DNA from: an uncultured Granulosicoccaceae bacterium
Lineage (GTDB): Bacteria > Pseudomonadota > Gammaproteobacteria > Granulosicoccales > Granulosicoccaceae
Reading direction: 5' to 3'
Length of the DNA: 64,000 bases
Assembly (NCBI GenBank): GCA_938035525.1
Contig: CALHOI010000035.1
Location: 1 to 64,000, forward strand
Within the stretch, counting starts at the first letter, position 1; the number at the start of each line of letters is the position of its first letter. The translations under genes were made by a program, and so were the position numbers. The notes beneath the pieces are model-generated. The model made no database searches. It worked only from the letters and a program-made list of their open reading frames with translations, and had not been told where the DNA came from. Of this stretch, positions 31,236 to 41,033 are shown piece after piece.

Positions 31236-31943
31236 CTATACGGTTAAATATTGATCGACTATGGTGTCATCGAGATCACTCATTAGCCCCTTAGCCATGA
31301 GTCGGCCTCTATCCAATATGACGTAGTGATTGCCAACCTGCCTGGCAAATGCCAGCTTCTGTTCCACCAGAATAACAGTAATTCCTTTGTCACGAACCAA
31401 TGACTTAATAACATCGGCAATCTCTTGAACAATGGTTGGCTGAATGCCTTCTGCAGGCTCATCCATTATAAGCACAGTGGGTTCCAATACCAAAGCTCTT
31501 GCAATCGCCAACTGCTGTTGCTGTCCACCTGAAAGGTCTCCACCGCGACGACGACGCATCTCTGCCAGCACCGGAAAGAGCTCGTAGATAGTTGCTGGTA
31601 CGTTTTTAAGTTTTGACCGGCTGGCAAAAAAGCCTGTGCGTATGTTTTCTTCGACCGTAAGCTGAGAAAATATTTGCCGCCCTTGAGGGATGTAACCGAT
31701 GCCCATAGATGCACGACTTTCTGCGGGCAGCTTCACCATATTTTGCCCACTGAACAACACTTCACCTTGTACGTTGGGTACTAATCCCATGATACTTTGC
31801 ATTAGTGTGGTTTTACCTACACCATTACGCCCCAGCACACAGGTGCACTGACCTTGGGCAATCTCTATATCAATATCCCACAGTGTATGGCTCTGACCGT
31901 AATACTGATTAAGCGCCCTAACGTCGATCATGGTAGTCATCAT
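31236..31943 (-). CDS. urtE: urea ABC transporter ATP-binding protein UrtE
   Basis: LGRNGVGKTTLMQSIMGL, LSGGQQQQLAIARAL, EPAEGIQPTIVQEI. Start approximate. Confidence 0.92.
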   Translation of the reverse strand: MMTTMIDVRALNQYYGQSHTLWDIDIEIAQGQCTCVLGRNGVGKTTLMQSIMGLVPNVQGEVLFSGQNMVKLPAESRASMGIGYIPQGRQIFSQLTVEENIRTGFFASRSKLKNVPATIYELFPVLAEMRRRRGGDLSGGQQQQLAIARALVLEPTVLIMDEPAEGIQPTIVQEIADVIKSLVRDKGITVILVEQKLAFARQVGNHYVILDRGRLMAKGLMSDLDDTIVDQYLTV

Positions 31944-31947
31944 TGCT

Positions 31948-32775
31948 TCACTCGCCAAGATAGACACGTCGGACGTCGTCATTGTTTTGAATTTCTTCCA
32001 TTGTGCCCTCGGCCAGTACCGTTCCCTGATTAAGCACAGTCACTCTGTTGGCTATAGAGCGTACAAATTCCATATCGTGTTCGACCACAACAATGGTGTG
32101 ATCACCGGCCAGACTCAACAGTAACTCACCGGTTTTATCCATCTCTTGATGCGTCATACCAGCTACCGGTTCATCGATCAGCAACAGCAATGGTTTTTGC
32201 ATTAGCAACATACCAATTTCTAACCATTGCTTTTGCCCATGCGACAAATACCCAGACGGTTTGGTTAGCATCTCTTTGAGCCCGACCAAATCGGCTGTTT
32301 GTTCTATCCAGTCACACTGAGAAGAGCTAAGCTTACTGCGCAAGGTCCACCATATCGATTTGTTATCAGCCATGGATAACTCAAGATTAGTGAACACGCT
32401 CAGGTTTTCGAATACGGTTGGCTTTTGGAATTTGCGCCCAATACCGGCTATGGCAATCTGTGCTTCATTAAGATCTAACAGATCGACGTTCTTGCCATAG
32501 ACAACTCGCCCGGTGTCTGGTTTAGTCTTTCCGGTGATGATATCCATCATCGTTGTTTTACCCGCACCATTGGCACCAATCAGGCAACGCAGCTCACCGT
32601 TATCCACATAAAAATTTAAATCATTGATTGCCTGAAACCCATCAAACGCCACGCTGACGTTTTCCATGTAAAGCAAAGTACCGTGCGATCTATCTAGCTG
32701 ATCACTGATGCTGGGTGCCAGAAAATCAAAGACCCTGTCGCGGCGCAAATAGCCTCGTGTTTGTGTTTGCATCAT
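31948..32775 (-). CDS. urtD: urea ABC transporter ATP-binding protein UrtD
   Basis: LIGANGAGKTTMMDIITGKTKPD, LSHGQKQWLEIGMLL, DEPVAGMT. Confidence 0.93.
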   Translation of the reverse strand: MMQTQTRGYLRRDRVFDFLAPSISDQLDRSHGTLLYMENVSVAFDGFQAINDLNFYVDNGELRCLIGANGAGKTTMMDIITGKTKPDTGRVVYGKNVDLLDLNEAQIAIAGIGRKFQKPTVFENLSVFTNLELSMADNKSIWWTLRSKLSSSQCDWIEQTADLVGLKEMLTKPSGYLSHGQKQWLEIGMLLMQKPLLLLIDEPVAGMTHQEMDKTGELLLSLAGDHTIVVVEHDMEFVRSIANRVTVLNQGTVLAEGTMEEIQNNDDVRRVYLGE

Positions 32776-33839
32776 GCGCTCTTCCTGCTAAAGATGCCCA
32801 TAACACCCCTGGGTAAATACAAGGTAGAAAATACAAATAGTGCACCTAATGCAAACAACCAGTACTCAGGCAAAGCCGCCGTAAACCAGCTTTTGGCATA
32901 GTTAACCAACAAAGCACCAATAATGGGGCCGTATAATGTGCCACGCCCACCAAGGGCAACCCAGACCACGACTTCGATAGAACTTAACGGCGCCATCTCG
33001 CTTGGATTGATAATGCCTGCTTGCGGTACATACAATGCGCCGGCAACGCCCGCTAGAATGGCCGAAAACGTAAACAACCAAAGTTTGTAACTCTCGACAT
33101 TAAAACCAATGAATCGAGTTCGCGACTCGGCATCTCGAATGGCTTGCGCTACCTGCCCTGCACGCGACCGCACAATGCGTATACAAACAACATAGCCAAT
33201 CACCAACGCCAGCGCAGATGCGACAAACAAACCATTACGCGTTTGCGCACTCTGCAATGAAAAACCCAGAATATCTTTAAAGTCGGTTAGACCATTGTTA
33301 CCACCAAATCCCATTTCGTTACGGAAAAACGCCAGCATGAGCGCGAAGGTCATTGCTTGCGTCATGATGGAAAGGTAGACGCCATTGACTCGGCTTCTAA
33401 AGGCAAACCAACCAAACACAAACGCCAGCAATCCGGGTGCAAGCACAATGGCCAGCATGGCAACCGGAAAATGCTCAAATCCGGTCCAAAACCAAGGCAG
33501 CTCCTGCCAGTTTAAAAACACCATAAAGTCTGGCAAGTCAGGATTGCCATACACGCCCCGATCACCAATCTGTCTCACCAGATACATGCCCATGGCATAA
33601 CCACCCAGCGCAAAGAACGCGCCGTGACCCAAGCTTAAAATCCCGAGGTAACCCCACACCAGATCAACCGATAAGGCCAGTAGTGCCAAACACAAATACT
33701 TACCCAATATCGCGACATTGTAAGTATCTACGTAAAAGAAACTATCGGGACTCAAACCCAGGTTGGACAAGGGAACGGCAATGATAAGAAACAACAACGT
33801 GACCAGTACCAATCGGTCAATCAAAGAATACGTTGGCAT
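32772..33839 (-). CDS. urtC: urea ABC transporter permease UrtC
   Basis: LVWGYLGILSLGHGAFFALGGYAMGMYL. Start M33 (MPTYSLID). Confidence 0.92.
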   Translation of the reverse strand: MPTYSLIDRLVLVTLLFLIIAVPLSNLGLSPDSFFYVDTYNVAILGKYLCLALLALSVDLVWGYLGILSLGHGAFFALGGYAMGMYLVRQIGDRGVYGNPDLPDFMVFLNWQELPWFWTGFEHFPVAMLAIVLAPGLLAFVFGWFAFRSRVNGVYLSIMTQAMTFALMLAFFRNEMGFGGNNGLTDFKDILGFSLQSAQTRNGLFVASALALVIGYVVCIRIVRSRAGQVAQAIRDAESRTRFIGFNVESYKLWLFTFSAILAGVAGALYVPQAGIINPSEMAPLSSIEVVVWVALGGRGTLYGPIIGALLVNYAKSWFTAALPEYWLFALGALFVFSTLYLPRGVMGIFSRKSA

Positions 33840-33840
33840 A

Positions 33841-35436
33841 TCAGTTCTCCACCGCTCGGCCACGAGCTGGGAAAAGCCCACTGGGGCGCTTTTGAATAAA
33901 CAGAATGATAAAAACCAACAAGATAATCTTGGCAAGCACAGCGCCCGCCCACGGCTCTAACACTTTATTGCTGATACCCAGTGTCATACCTGCAACCAAG
34001 GTACCCCACAAGTTACCGACACCGCCAAACACAACCACAATAAAAGAATCAATAATGTAAGACTGACCAAGGTTGGGCCCAACATTGCCCAGCTGACTTA
34101 AGGCAACACCAGCAACGCCAGCCACCCCCGAACCCAGACCAAATGTCATTGCATCGACTCGTGCCGATCGAATGCCCATGGCTCTGGACATTTGTCGATT
34201 CTGGGAAACGGCACGCATCTGCAAACCAAAACCCGTTCGGGTAAAAATCAGCAGCAACAACGCAAATACAAACAGACAAAAACCAATAATAATAAGCCGG
34301 TTATATGTCAGTGATAAAGCAGGATTAAGCACCCAGGAACCGGTCATCCAGGATGGATTGATAACCGCCACATTCTGAGAAGACACAAACGTACGAACGG
34401 TTTGCTGTAGCAACAAGCTGACGCCGAAGGTTGCCAGCAGGGTCTCCAGTGTTCTTCCATACAGATGGCGAATAACAGTTCGCTCAATCAACACACCAAC
34501 GGCACCCGACACCATAAACGCTGCCGGTACGGCAAGCAAAATGGAATATTCGATAGCCGAAGGAAACAACTGTTGAATAAAGTAGGTGGTATAGGCGCCG
34601 AGCATAATCAACTCGCCATGCGCCATGTTAATTACTCCCATAACGCCAAAGGTAATGGCCAGCCCAATGGCTGCCACCACCAACACCGAACCGAGACTCA
34701 ATCCAAAAAACAAGGTCTCCAGATGCCGGTACCAACGCTGACGGGATTCTGCTGCTGCAAGCAAGCTTGCAGCCTGGGTTGCCACTGCAGTATCGCTTGA
34801 GGAGTCAGCCAAGCGTCTGAGTGCGTTTAAAACATCCGAATCTAATTTGCCGTCAACAAAATTTAAGGCGTCGGCCTGTTGTTGCTTTGTGCCGTTTTCC
34901 AAATCGTGAATGGATACCAGAAGGCCCATAGCGGTACTGACATTGTGATCGGGTTCTTCCACTACTAGTTCGCGAACACGATCAACTGTAGCGCCATCAG
35001 CCTTACCGACCAGCGACTTAACCGCCTCATAACGTTCCTGTGCTTCACCGCTGGTTAGTGCAAAGGTGCCTATCAGGGAACGCAGGTTTTGACGCATCGA
35101 ATTGTCGACTTTTATTTTGCGTAAAGCCCGTTTTTTTTCAATGCCCAATGCGGAGCCATCGCTCGCTTTGGTCACGGTGTAATCTTTACCGTCTCTAACG
35201 GCCAGCACAATTTCGTCTGAGCTTTTTAGCTGATATAAATCGCCATCTACCATGGCCTGCAGCCACACCATCTTGCGAGGCGCAGAAGACTCTGCAATTA
35301 AATCGATTGCTTTGAGCCTGTCGGCTTTTGACTTACTGCTAAGTTCAGGTGCCAGGCTCTGTATCAGTTCGTTTTCATCGTTGGCCAGCAGCCCGCTTGA
35401 AAACAAAGCCAGACAAAATAGAAGAATAAGTTTCAT
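33841..35436 (-). CDS. urtB: urea ABC transporter permease UrtB with N-terminal periplasmic extension
   Basis: VMGVINMAHGELIMLGAYTTYFIQ, FGGVGNLWGTLVAG. Signal peptide plus roughly 220-aa soluble N-terminal region. Confidence 0.93.
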   Translation of the reverse strand: MKLILLFCLALFSSGLLANDENELIQSLAPELSSKSKADRLKAIDLIAESSAPRKMVWLQAMVDGDLYQLKSSDEIVLAVRDGKDYTVTKASDGSALGIEKKRALRKIKVDNSMRQNLRSLIGTFALTSGEAQERYEAVKSLVGKADGATVDRVRELVVEEPDHNVSTAMGLLVSIHDLENGTKQQQADALNFVDGKLDSDVLNALRRLADSSSDTAVATQAASLLAAAESRQRWYRHLETLFFGLSLGSVLVVAAIGLAITFGVMGVINMAHGELIMLGAYTTYFIQQLFPSAIEYSILLAVPAAFMVSGAVGVLIERTVIRHLYGRTLETLLATFGVSLLLQQTVRTFVSSQNVAVINPSWMTGSWVLNPALSLTYNRLIIIGFCLFVFALLLLIFTRTGFGLQMRAVSQNRQMSRAMGIRSARVDAMTFGLGSGVAGVAGVALSQLGNVGPNLGQSYIIDSFIVVVFGGVGNLWGTLVAGMTLGISNKVLEPWAGAVLAKIILLVFIILFIQKRPSGLFPARGRAVEN

Positions 35437-35513
35437 GTACCCAAAAGCTCAAAAGGTTACCGCCTTAAAAAAGACGGCAACCCACTTGGTTTTAACGAGA
35501 GAGGTTTTTTTAC

Positions 35514-36806
35514 TTAAAGGTTTTGCCCAGCGCAGGCACCTGTGTCCACATTAAAGTTGCCACATGCCAACGGTGCACGCCAGTCTGAAATTAATCGCTT
35601 TGATTCTGGCAGAAAATCAGACCAGGCATCGCCAGCAACCAGACCACTGGTTTCCCACACAATGTCAAACTGACCATCATCCTGAATCTCACCAATCAAG
35701 ACTGGCTTGGTGATGTGGTGGTTGGGCATCATGGTTGAATAACCACCAGACAAGTTTGGTACTGAAATACCTATGATAGCGGCTTCAACTGCATCGGTAT
35801 CAGTGGTGCCTGCTTTTTCAACAGCTTCTACCCACATATTAAAACCAATATAGTGTGCTTCCATTGGATCGTTAGTCACCCGGTCTTCGCTTCCGATAAA
35901 CGAGTGCCAGGCATCGATGAACTCATCATTTTCATCGCTCTCAACACTCATGAAATAATTCCATGCAGCCAGGTGACCCACTAGCGGTGAGGTATCAAAG
36001 CCTGATAGCTCTTCTTCTCCGACAGAGAAAGCAATGACAGGAATGTCTTCTGCCGACACACCTTGATTAGCAAGTTCTTTGTAAAATGGCACATTGGCAT
36101 CGCCATTGATGGTGGATACCACGGCGGTCTTCTTGCCGTCACTGCCAAACTGTTTGATTTCGGCTACGATGCTTTGCCAATCGCTATGACCAAATGGCGT
36201 GTAGTTGATCATGATGTCTGCTGCGGGCACACCTTTATCGAGCAGGTAGGCTTCGAGGATTTTGTTGGTTGTTCTTGGATACACGTAGTCTGTGCCAGCA
36301 AGGACCCAACGGGTTGCACCGACATCATTCATTAGGTAATCCACAGCGGGTATAGCCTGCTGATTGGGCGCCGCACCCGTGTAAAACACGTTTTTGGATG
36401 ATTCTTCACCCTCATACTGAACTGGGTAGAACATCAGGCCGTTCAGTTCTTCGATAACCGGTAGAACGGATTTTCGAGAAACCGAAGTCCAGGAACCAAA
36501 AATAGCCGACACTTCTTCTTTCTCAATCAGCTCACGGGCTTTTTCTGCAAACAGAGGCCAATCTGAAGCAGGATCAACCACCACCGCTTCAAGCTGCTTG
36601 CCGAGCAAACCACCATTTTTATTCTGCTCATCGATCAGCATCAGCATGGTGTCTTTCAGGGTTGTTTCACTGATTGCCATGGTTCCTGACAATGAATGCA
36701 GGACGCCGACTTTAATGGTATCCGCAGCTGATACGCCAAAAGATGCCGTTGCGGATGCGGCAGCCAACAAGGCTCCGACTGCTTTGGTTCTGTAATGCTT
36801 TTTCAA
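35514..36806 (-). CDS. urtA: urea ABC transporter substrate-binding protein UrtA
   Basis: IKVGVLHSLSGTMAISETTLKDT, FGSWTSVSRKSVLPVIEE, MFYPVQYEGEESSKNVFYTGAAPNQQ. Confidence 0.95.
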   Translation of the reverse strand: MKKHYRTKAVGALLAAASATASFGVSAADTIKVGVLHSLSGTMAISETTLKDTMLMLIDEQNKNGGLLGKQLEAVVVDPASDWPLFAEKARELIEKEEVSAIFGSWTSVSRKSVLPVIEELNGLMFYPVQYEGEESSKNVFYTGAAPNQQAIPAVDYLMNDVGATRWVLAGTDYVYPRTTNKILEAYLLDKGVPAADIMINYTPFGHSDWQSIVAEIKQFGSDGKKTAVVSTINGDANVPFYKELANQGVSAEDIPVIAFSVGEEELSGFDTSPLVGHLAAWNYFMSVESDENDEFIDAWHSFIGSEDRVTNDPMEAHYIGFNMWVEAVEKAGTTDTDAVEAAIIGISVPNLSGGYSTMMPNHHITKPVLIGEIQDDGQFDIVWETSGLVAGDAWSDFLPESKRLISDWRAPLACGNFNVDTGACAGQNL

Positions 36807-36912
36807 AATACTCTCCAGACGATCAACGTAATTAATTGACGAAAAACCCGAATTCAGGCTCTGGAAAACACGTTACCGGTTGCCTAGCGCTGTGTATTCT
36901 GCCCATTTTGCA

Positions 36913-36943
36913 ACGTAGCGATGCAATAAATGCATCGCTACGT
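36913..36943. promoter_or_regulatory. perfect 13-bp inverted repeat between lysR and urtA
   Basis: ACGTAGCGATGCA-ATAAA-TGCATCGCTACGT. Contains T-N11-A (T36922/A36934). No T tract. Confidence 0.75.
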
Positions 36944-37003
36944 GCTATTCTGCTGGGCATCGTCATTCAACCAGCCACGCATGGTCGCGCTGGAAACGGC
37001 TAA

Positions 37004-37918
37004 ATGAAACACCTGCAAACGCTCCAATACGTCGACACCATCGCCAGAGTGGGCTCCATAAGAAAAGCTGCCGAAACGCTTTTTATTACCTCAACTGCTC
37101 TAAATCGTCGAGTGCTTGCATTGGAAGAAGAGCTGGGCGTACCCATTTTTGAACGCTTACCCAGAGGGGTTCGGCTTAGCGCTGCAGGTGAAATTCTGAT
37201 TCACCACGCGCGCATGCAAATGGCCGATATGGAGCGTGTTCAATCTCAGATAGCCGATCTTTCTGGTGTACGCCGTGGTCACATTTCCATTGTTTGTGGG
37301 CAGGCACTGCTGGCTTACTTTATGGTTGACCATGTTGCCCGCTACAGACAACAACATCCTGGTGTTACTTTCAGTGTGAGTGTGTGTAACCGAGCGGACG
37401 CCATCAGCGCGTTAAGCAATTACGATGCAGACTTGGCCATTGTTTTTGAGCCCGTGCGAACACCCGACTTTCATCCTATCGGGTCTGTACCGCAAGCCAT
37501 TCAGGCCATTATGTCTGCAGAACACGAGCTAACAAAAAAAAGTGAACTAACCTGGTCCGATATACTCTCGGCCAAGCTCATTTTGCCTACCCGCGCAAAC
37601 GGTGTCAGGCACTTACTAGAAGAAGCATTGGCAAAAAAAGGTGGCGAACTTAATACAGTGATAGAGTCAGACAGCTTTGACTTTATTCGCAACTACATCG
37701 TTAGTGAAAATTGTATTTCATTTCAAATTCCAATTGGTTTGCCTAAAAAATCTGACAAATCAAGTTTTATCACGCGTGCAATCGGTATAAATGCAATACC
37801 ACATGGACACGTTTTTGTTGGGCAAATGAACGGCAGAGCCTTACCGGTTGCGGCGTCTTTGTTTGCTAATGAGTTAATAAAATCTTTGGAAAATCTTGAC
37901 CCCAGAAGTAATAACTAA
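37004..37918 (+). CDS. LysR family transcriptional regulator
   Basis: N-terminal HTH LQYVDTIARVGSIRKAAETLFITSTALNRRVLALEEELGVPIFERLPRGVRLSAAGE. Divergent from urtA. Confidence 0.92.
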   Translation: MKHLQTLQYVDTIARVGSIRKAAETLFITSTALNRRVLALEEELGVPIFERLPRGVRLSAAGEILIHHARMQMADMERVQSQIADLSGVRRGHISIVCGQALLAYFMVDHVARYRQQHPGVTFSVSVCNRADAISALSNYDADLAIVFEPVRTPDFHPIGSVPQAIQAIMSAEHELTKKSELTWSDILSAKLILPTRANGVRHLLEEALAKKGGELNTVIESDSFDFIRNYIVSENCISFQIPIGLPKKSDKSSFITRAIGINAIPHGHVFVGQMNGRALPVAASLFANELIKSLENLDPRSNN

Positions 37919-38002
37919 AACCGAATCTTGTTTTTGGTTACACTTTTTAATCCATCGGATTGCACTTAAGCACGAAAACTAAAAAGAGCAACAATTGAAC
38001 GC

Positions 38003-39055
38003 ATGAACACCGAAGACCCAACAAAGGCCAACACACCTACAGATCTGTTGTATCGGATAACCAGATACCCTCTGTTTAAAATGGACCCTGAAAAAGCCCA
38101 TGACTTTGCTTTGGCATTAAGCGCCACAGGCATTGCAAAATCGCTAAACCGTAAACGTTACGCCATTGAAGCAAACCCGGTTAACTGCCTGGGCCTTACC
38201 CTGGCCAATGGGGTTGGCCTGGCTGCCGGACTGGATAAAAACGGCGACTACATTGATGCACTGGGTGCGTTTGGATTTGGTTTTATCGAAATTGGCACCA
38301 TCACACCGAAGCCGCAAACCGGTAACCCAAAACCCAGAATGTTCCGGCTCACTGAACACGGAGCCATTATTAATCGCATGGGTTTTAATAACCTGGGTGT
38401 CGATCACTTGATAGCTAAAGCAGAAAAGCGTGAATACAAAGGGTGTCTTGGCATCAACATTGGTAAAAACGCCACGACAGCGTTAGAGGATGCACAAAAC
38501 GATTACTTGATTTGTCTTGAAAAGGTCTATCCGGTAGCCGACTACGTTAGCGTCAATGTATCCTCCCCCAACACACAAGGCTTGCGAGATTTACAACACG
38601 GTGAGCATCTTCGCGGTTTGTTGGGTGCCTTGAAAAACGCCCAAGCCAAGCTAGCAACACAACACGGACAATACAAACCAATCGTGGTTAAAATCGCACC
38701 CGACATGAGCAATGACGAATTACAAGCGTTTTGTTCTGCCGTTATTGAGTTCGGGATAGACGGCGTCATTGCCGGTAACACCACAAACGCACGACACTGG
38801 GTAGAAGATCACAAACATGCAAACGAGCAAGGCGGGTTAAGTGGTGCGCCCATGCGCTCGCTGGCAGATGAAAAATTAGCCACCGTTGCCGAACATTTGA
38901 CAGGCAAAGCAGCACTGATTGGCGTTGGCGGTATTCATTGTGGTGAACACGCGCAAACAAAGCGCCAACTTGGTGCAGATCTTGTACAACTTTACACTGG
39001 ACTCATTTACCACGGACCTGCTTTGGTTCGCGACTGTATCAGGAAAACGGCATGA
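38003..39055 (+). CDS. pyrD: dihydroorotate dehydrogenase (quinone)
   Basis: GLAAGLDKNGDYIDALGAFGFGFIEIGTITPKPQ, NRMGFNN, VSSPNTQGLR, IGVGGI. Confidence 0.95.
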   Translation: MNTEDPTKANTPTDLLYRITRYPLFKMDPEKAHDFALALSATGIAKSLNRKRYAIEANPVNCLGLTLANGVGLAAGLDKNGDYIDALGAFGFGFIEIGTITPKPQTGNPKPRMFRLTEHGAIINRMGFNNLGVDHLIAKAEKREYKGCLGINIGKNATTALEDAQNDYLICLEKVYPVADYVSVNVSSPNTQGLRDLQHGEHLRGLLGALKNAQAKLATQHGQYKPIVVKIAPDMSNDELQAFCSAVIEFGIDGVIAGNTTNARHWVEDHKHANEQGGLSGAPMRSLADEKLATVAEHLTGKAALIGVGGIHCGEHAQTKRQLGADLVQLYTGLIYHGPALVRDCIRKTA

Positions 39056-40008
39056 CACACTACGACGTATTTAATGGCGACGCCGATGGCATATGCGCAC
39101 TGCATCAATTGCGCCTGGCCGAACCAAAAGACAGCGTGCTTATCACCGGTGTCAAGCGCGACATAGCACTGGTCAAGCAGGTGCCGGGCGATACGGCAAC
39201 CAGCGCAACCATCCTGGATATATCCATGGATAAAAACCGCGACGCCCTGTTACCTTTGGTTAATGCGGGCATCAAAGTGAGTTACTTTGACCATCACTTT
39301 CCGGGTGATATTCCTGAGTCTGAGCATCTCGATGCGCATATTGATACCGATGCAAACACCTGCACAGGCCTTATTGTCAACGAACACCTAAACGGTGCTC
39401 ACTTGGCATGGGCCATAACCGCAGCATTTGGTGATAACTTATTAGACTCGGCACGCCAGGCCGCCACCGCGTTAAATTTATCTGATGCTGAGCTATCGCA
39501 AATTCAGACGCTGGGTACACTACTAAACTACAACGGCTATGGCAGCTCTTTAGAAGACTTATTTTTTCCGCCGGCCGAACTTTACCAGCGAGTTAAACCA
39601 TATAAAGACCCACTGGCGTTTATCAATGAAGACGACGCCTACCAAAAGCTGGAAACCGGTTACAACAGCGACATGGAAAACGCCAAGAACACAAAGCCAC
39701 TGCTGGCCGATGAATCCACCGCTGTGTTTGTTTTTCCTGAAGACGCGTTCGCCCGACGTGTTAGCGGCGTGTATGCCAATGACTTGGCTCAACAGAACCC
39801 AAACCGCGCCCATGCCATGCTCAGCACCCTGCCGGGTGAAGGATATTTGGTGAGCGTGCGTGCACCACTGGCGAACAAAACCGGAGCGGATGAGTTATGT
39901 CGCCAATTTGAAACCGGCGGAGGTCGCAAGGCGGCAGCCGGCATTAACTTTTTACCCGCCAGCGATCTTGACAAATTTACCGATGCGTTTAAAGCCCAGT
40001 TTGGCTGA
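39052..40008 (+). CDS. DHH family phosphoesterase-like protein
   Basis: DVFNGDADGICALHQLRL, DHHFPGD, C-terminal FETGGGRKAAAGINFLP (DHHA1-like). Confidence 0.8.
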   Translation: MTHYDVFNGDADGICALHQLRLAEPKDSVLITGVKRDIALVKQVPGDTATSATILDISMDKNRDALLPLVNAGIKVSYFDHHFPGDIPESEHLDAHIDTDANTCTGLIVNEHLNGAHLAWAITAAFGDNLLDSARQAATALNLSDAELSQIQTLGTLLNYNGYGSSLEDLFFPPAELYQRVKPYKDPLAFINEDDAYQKLETGYNSDMENAKNTKPLLADESTAVFVFPEDAFARRVSGVYANDLAQQNPNRAHAMLSTLPGEGYLVSVRAPLANKTGADELCRQFETGGGRKAAAGINFLPASDLDKFTDAFKAQFG

Positions 40009-40041
40009 GTTTAAACGTGTAACACGAATCAATCGCTTCAA

Positions 40042-40968
40042 CTAACTCAGCTTCATTAATTCGCGCACATGCGCACTGGCGCTTCGGGCCAAAGCGGGTA
40101 ATGAGTAACCGCCTTCAAGCATGGATACAATGCGCCCATTGGCGTGCTTATCGGCGATGCTCATTATTTGCTGGGTAACCCAGACAAAGTCGTTATCACC
40201 TAAGGCCAGTTGCGCCAGTGGGTCTTCGGCATGCGCATCAAAACCGGCACTAATAAAAATCATTTGTGGTTTGAACTTCTCAAGCGCTGGCACCCAGTGC
40301 TCCAGTATGGCGTGACGAAAATCATCGCTGCCGGAGCCTGCAGCCAAAGGCACATTGACTCTTTGCCCGGCAACGTTCGGTCTGTAGTTGCCGGGGTAAA
40401 ACGGATGCTGAAACGATGAGCAAAACAAAATACGGCTATCGCCTTCAACCAGATCTTCTGTGCCATTACCGTGATGAACATCGAAGTCGAGTATGGCTAC
40501 CCGCTTTAAACCATGATTGTCCAACGCGTGCTTTGCAGCTATTGCAATGTTGCCAAAAAAGCAAAAACCCATGGCTTCTGATTTCTCGGCGTGATGTCCT
40601 GGAGGACGCACAGCGCAAAATGCGTTGTCAACCTCACCCGACATAACCACATCGGTTGCCTTCACAGCAGCACCCACGCCCCTAAGTGCCGCAGTCAGTG
40701 AATGCGGGTTCATTGCTGTGTCGGCATCAAGCTGCACGCTACCTGATTCTGGCGAACTGGCAACAATGGCATCGATATATGACTGAGGATGACATGAGCT
40801 TGCTTGCTCTGGCTGAGCAATCGGTGCATCAAAGTGTGTCAGATAATCGTATAAGTCCTGTTTTTTCAGCTGATCAAGAATGGCACCGATACGTTGCGGC
40901 GACTCGGGGTGGCCAGGGCTGATTTCGTGCAACACGCAATCGTTGTGAGTAATCAATGCGGTAGGCAT
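40042..40968 (-). CDS. histone deacetylase family protein
   Basis: HPESPQRI, RPPGHHAEKSEAMGFCFFGNIAIAA, ILDFDVHHGNGTEDL, ISAGFDAHAEDPL. Confidence 0.93.
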   Translation of the reverse strand: MPTALITHNDCVLHEISPGHPESPQRIGAILDQLKKQDLYDYLTHFDAPIAQPEQASSCHPQSYIDAIVASSPESGSVQLDADTAMNPHSLTAALRGVGAAVKATDVVMSGEVDNAFCAVRPPGHHAEKSEAMGFCFFGNIAIAAKHALDNHGLKRVAILDFDVHHGNGTEDLVEGDSRILFCSSFQHPFYPGNYRPNVAGQRVNVPLAAGSGSDDFRHAILEHWVPALEKFKPQMIFISAGFDAHAEDPLAQLALGDNDFVWVTQQIMSIADKHANGRIVSMLEGGYSLPALARSASAHVRELMKLS

Positions 40969-41033
40969 GAGCAGTGGTTATTCAAAGTTAAAAGACAACC
41001 GCAATATACCAGTAACTGAGTTACTATCGCCCT

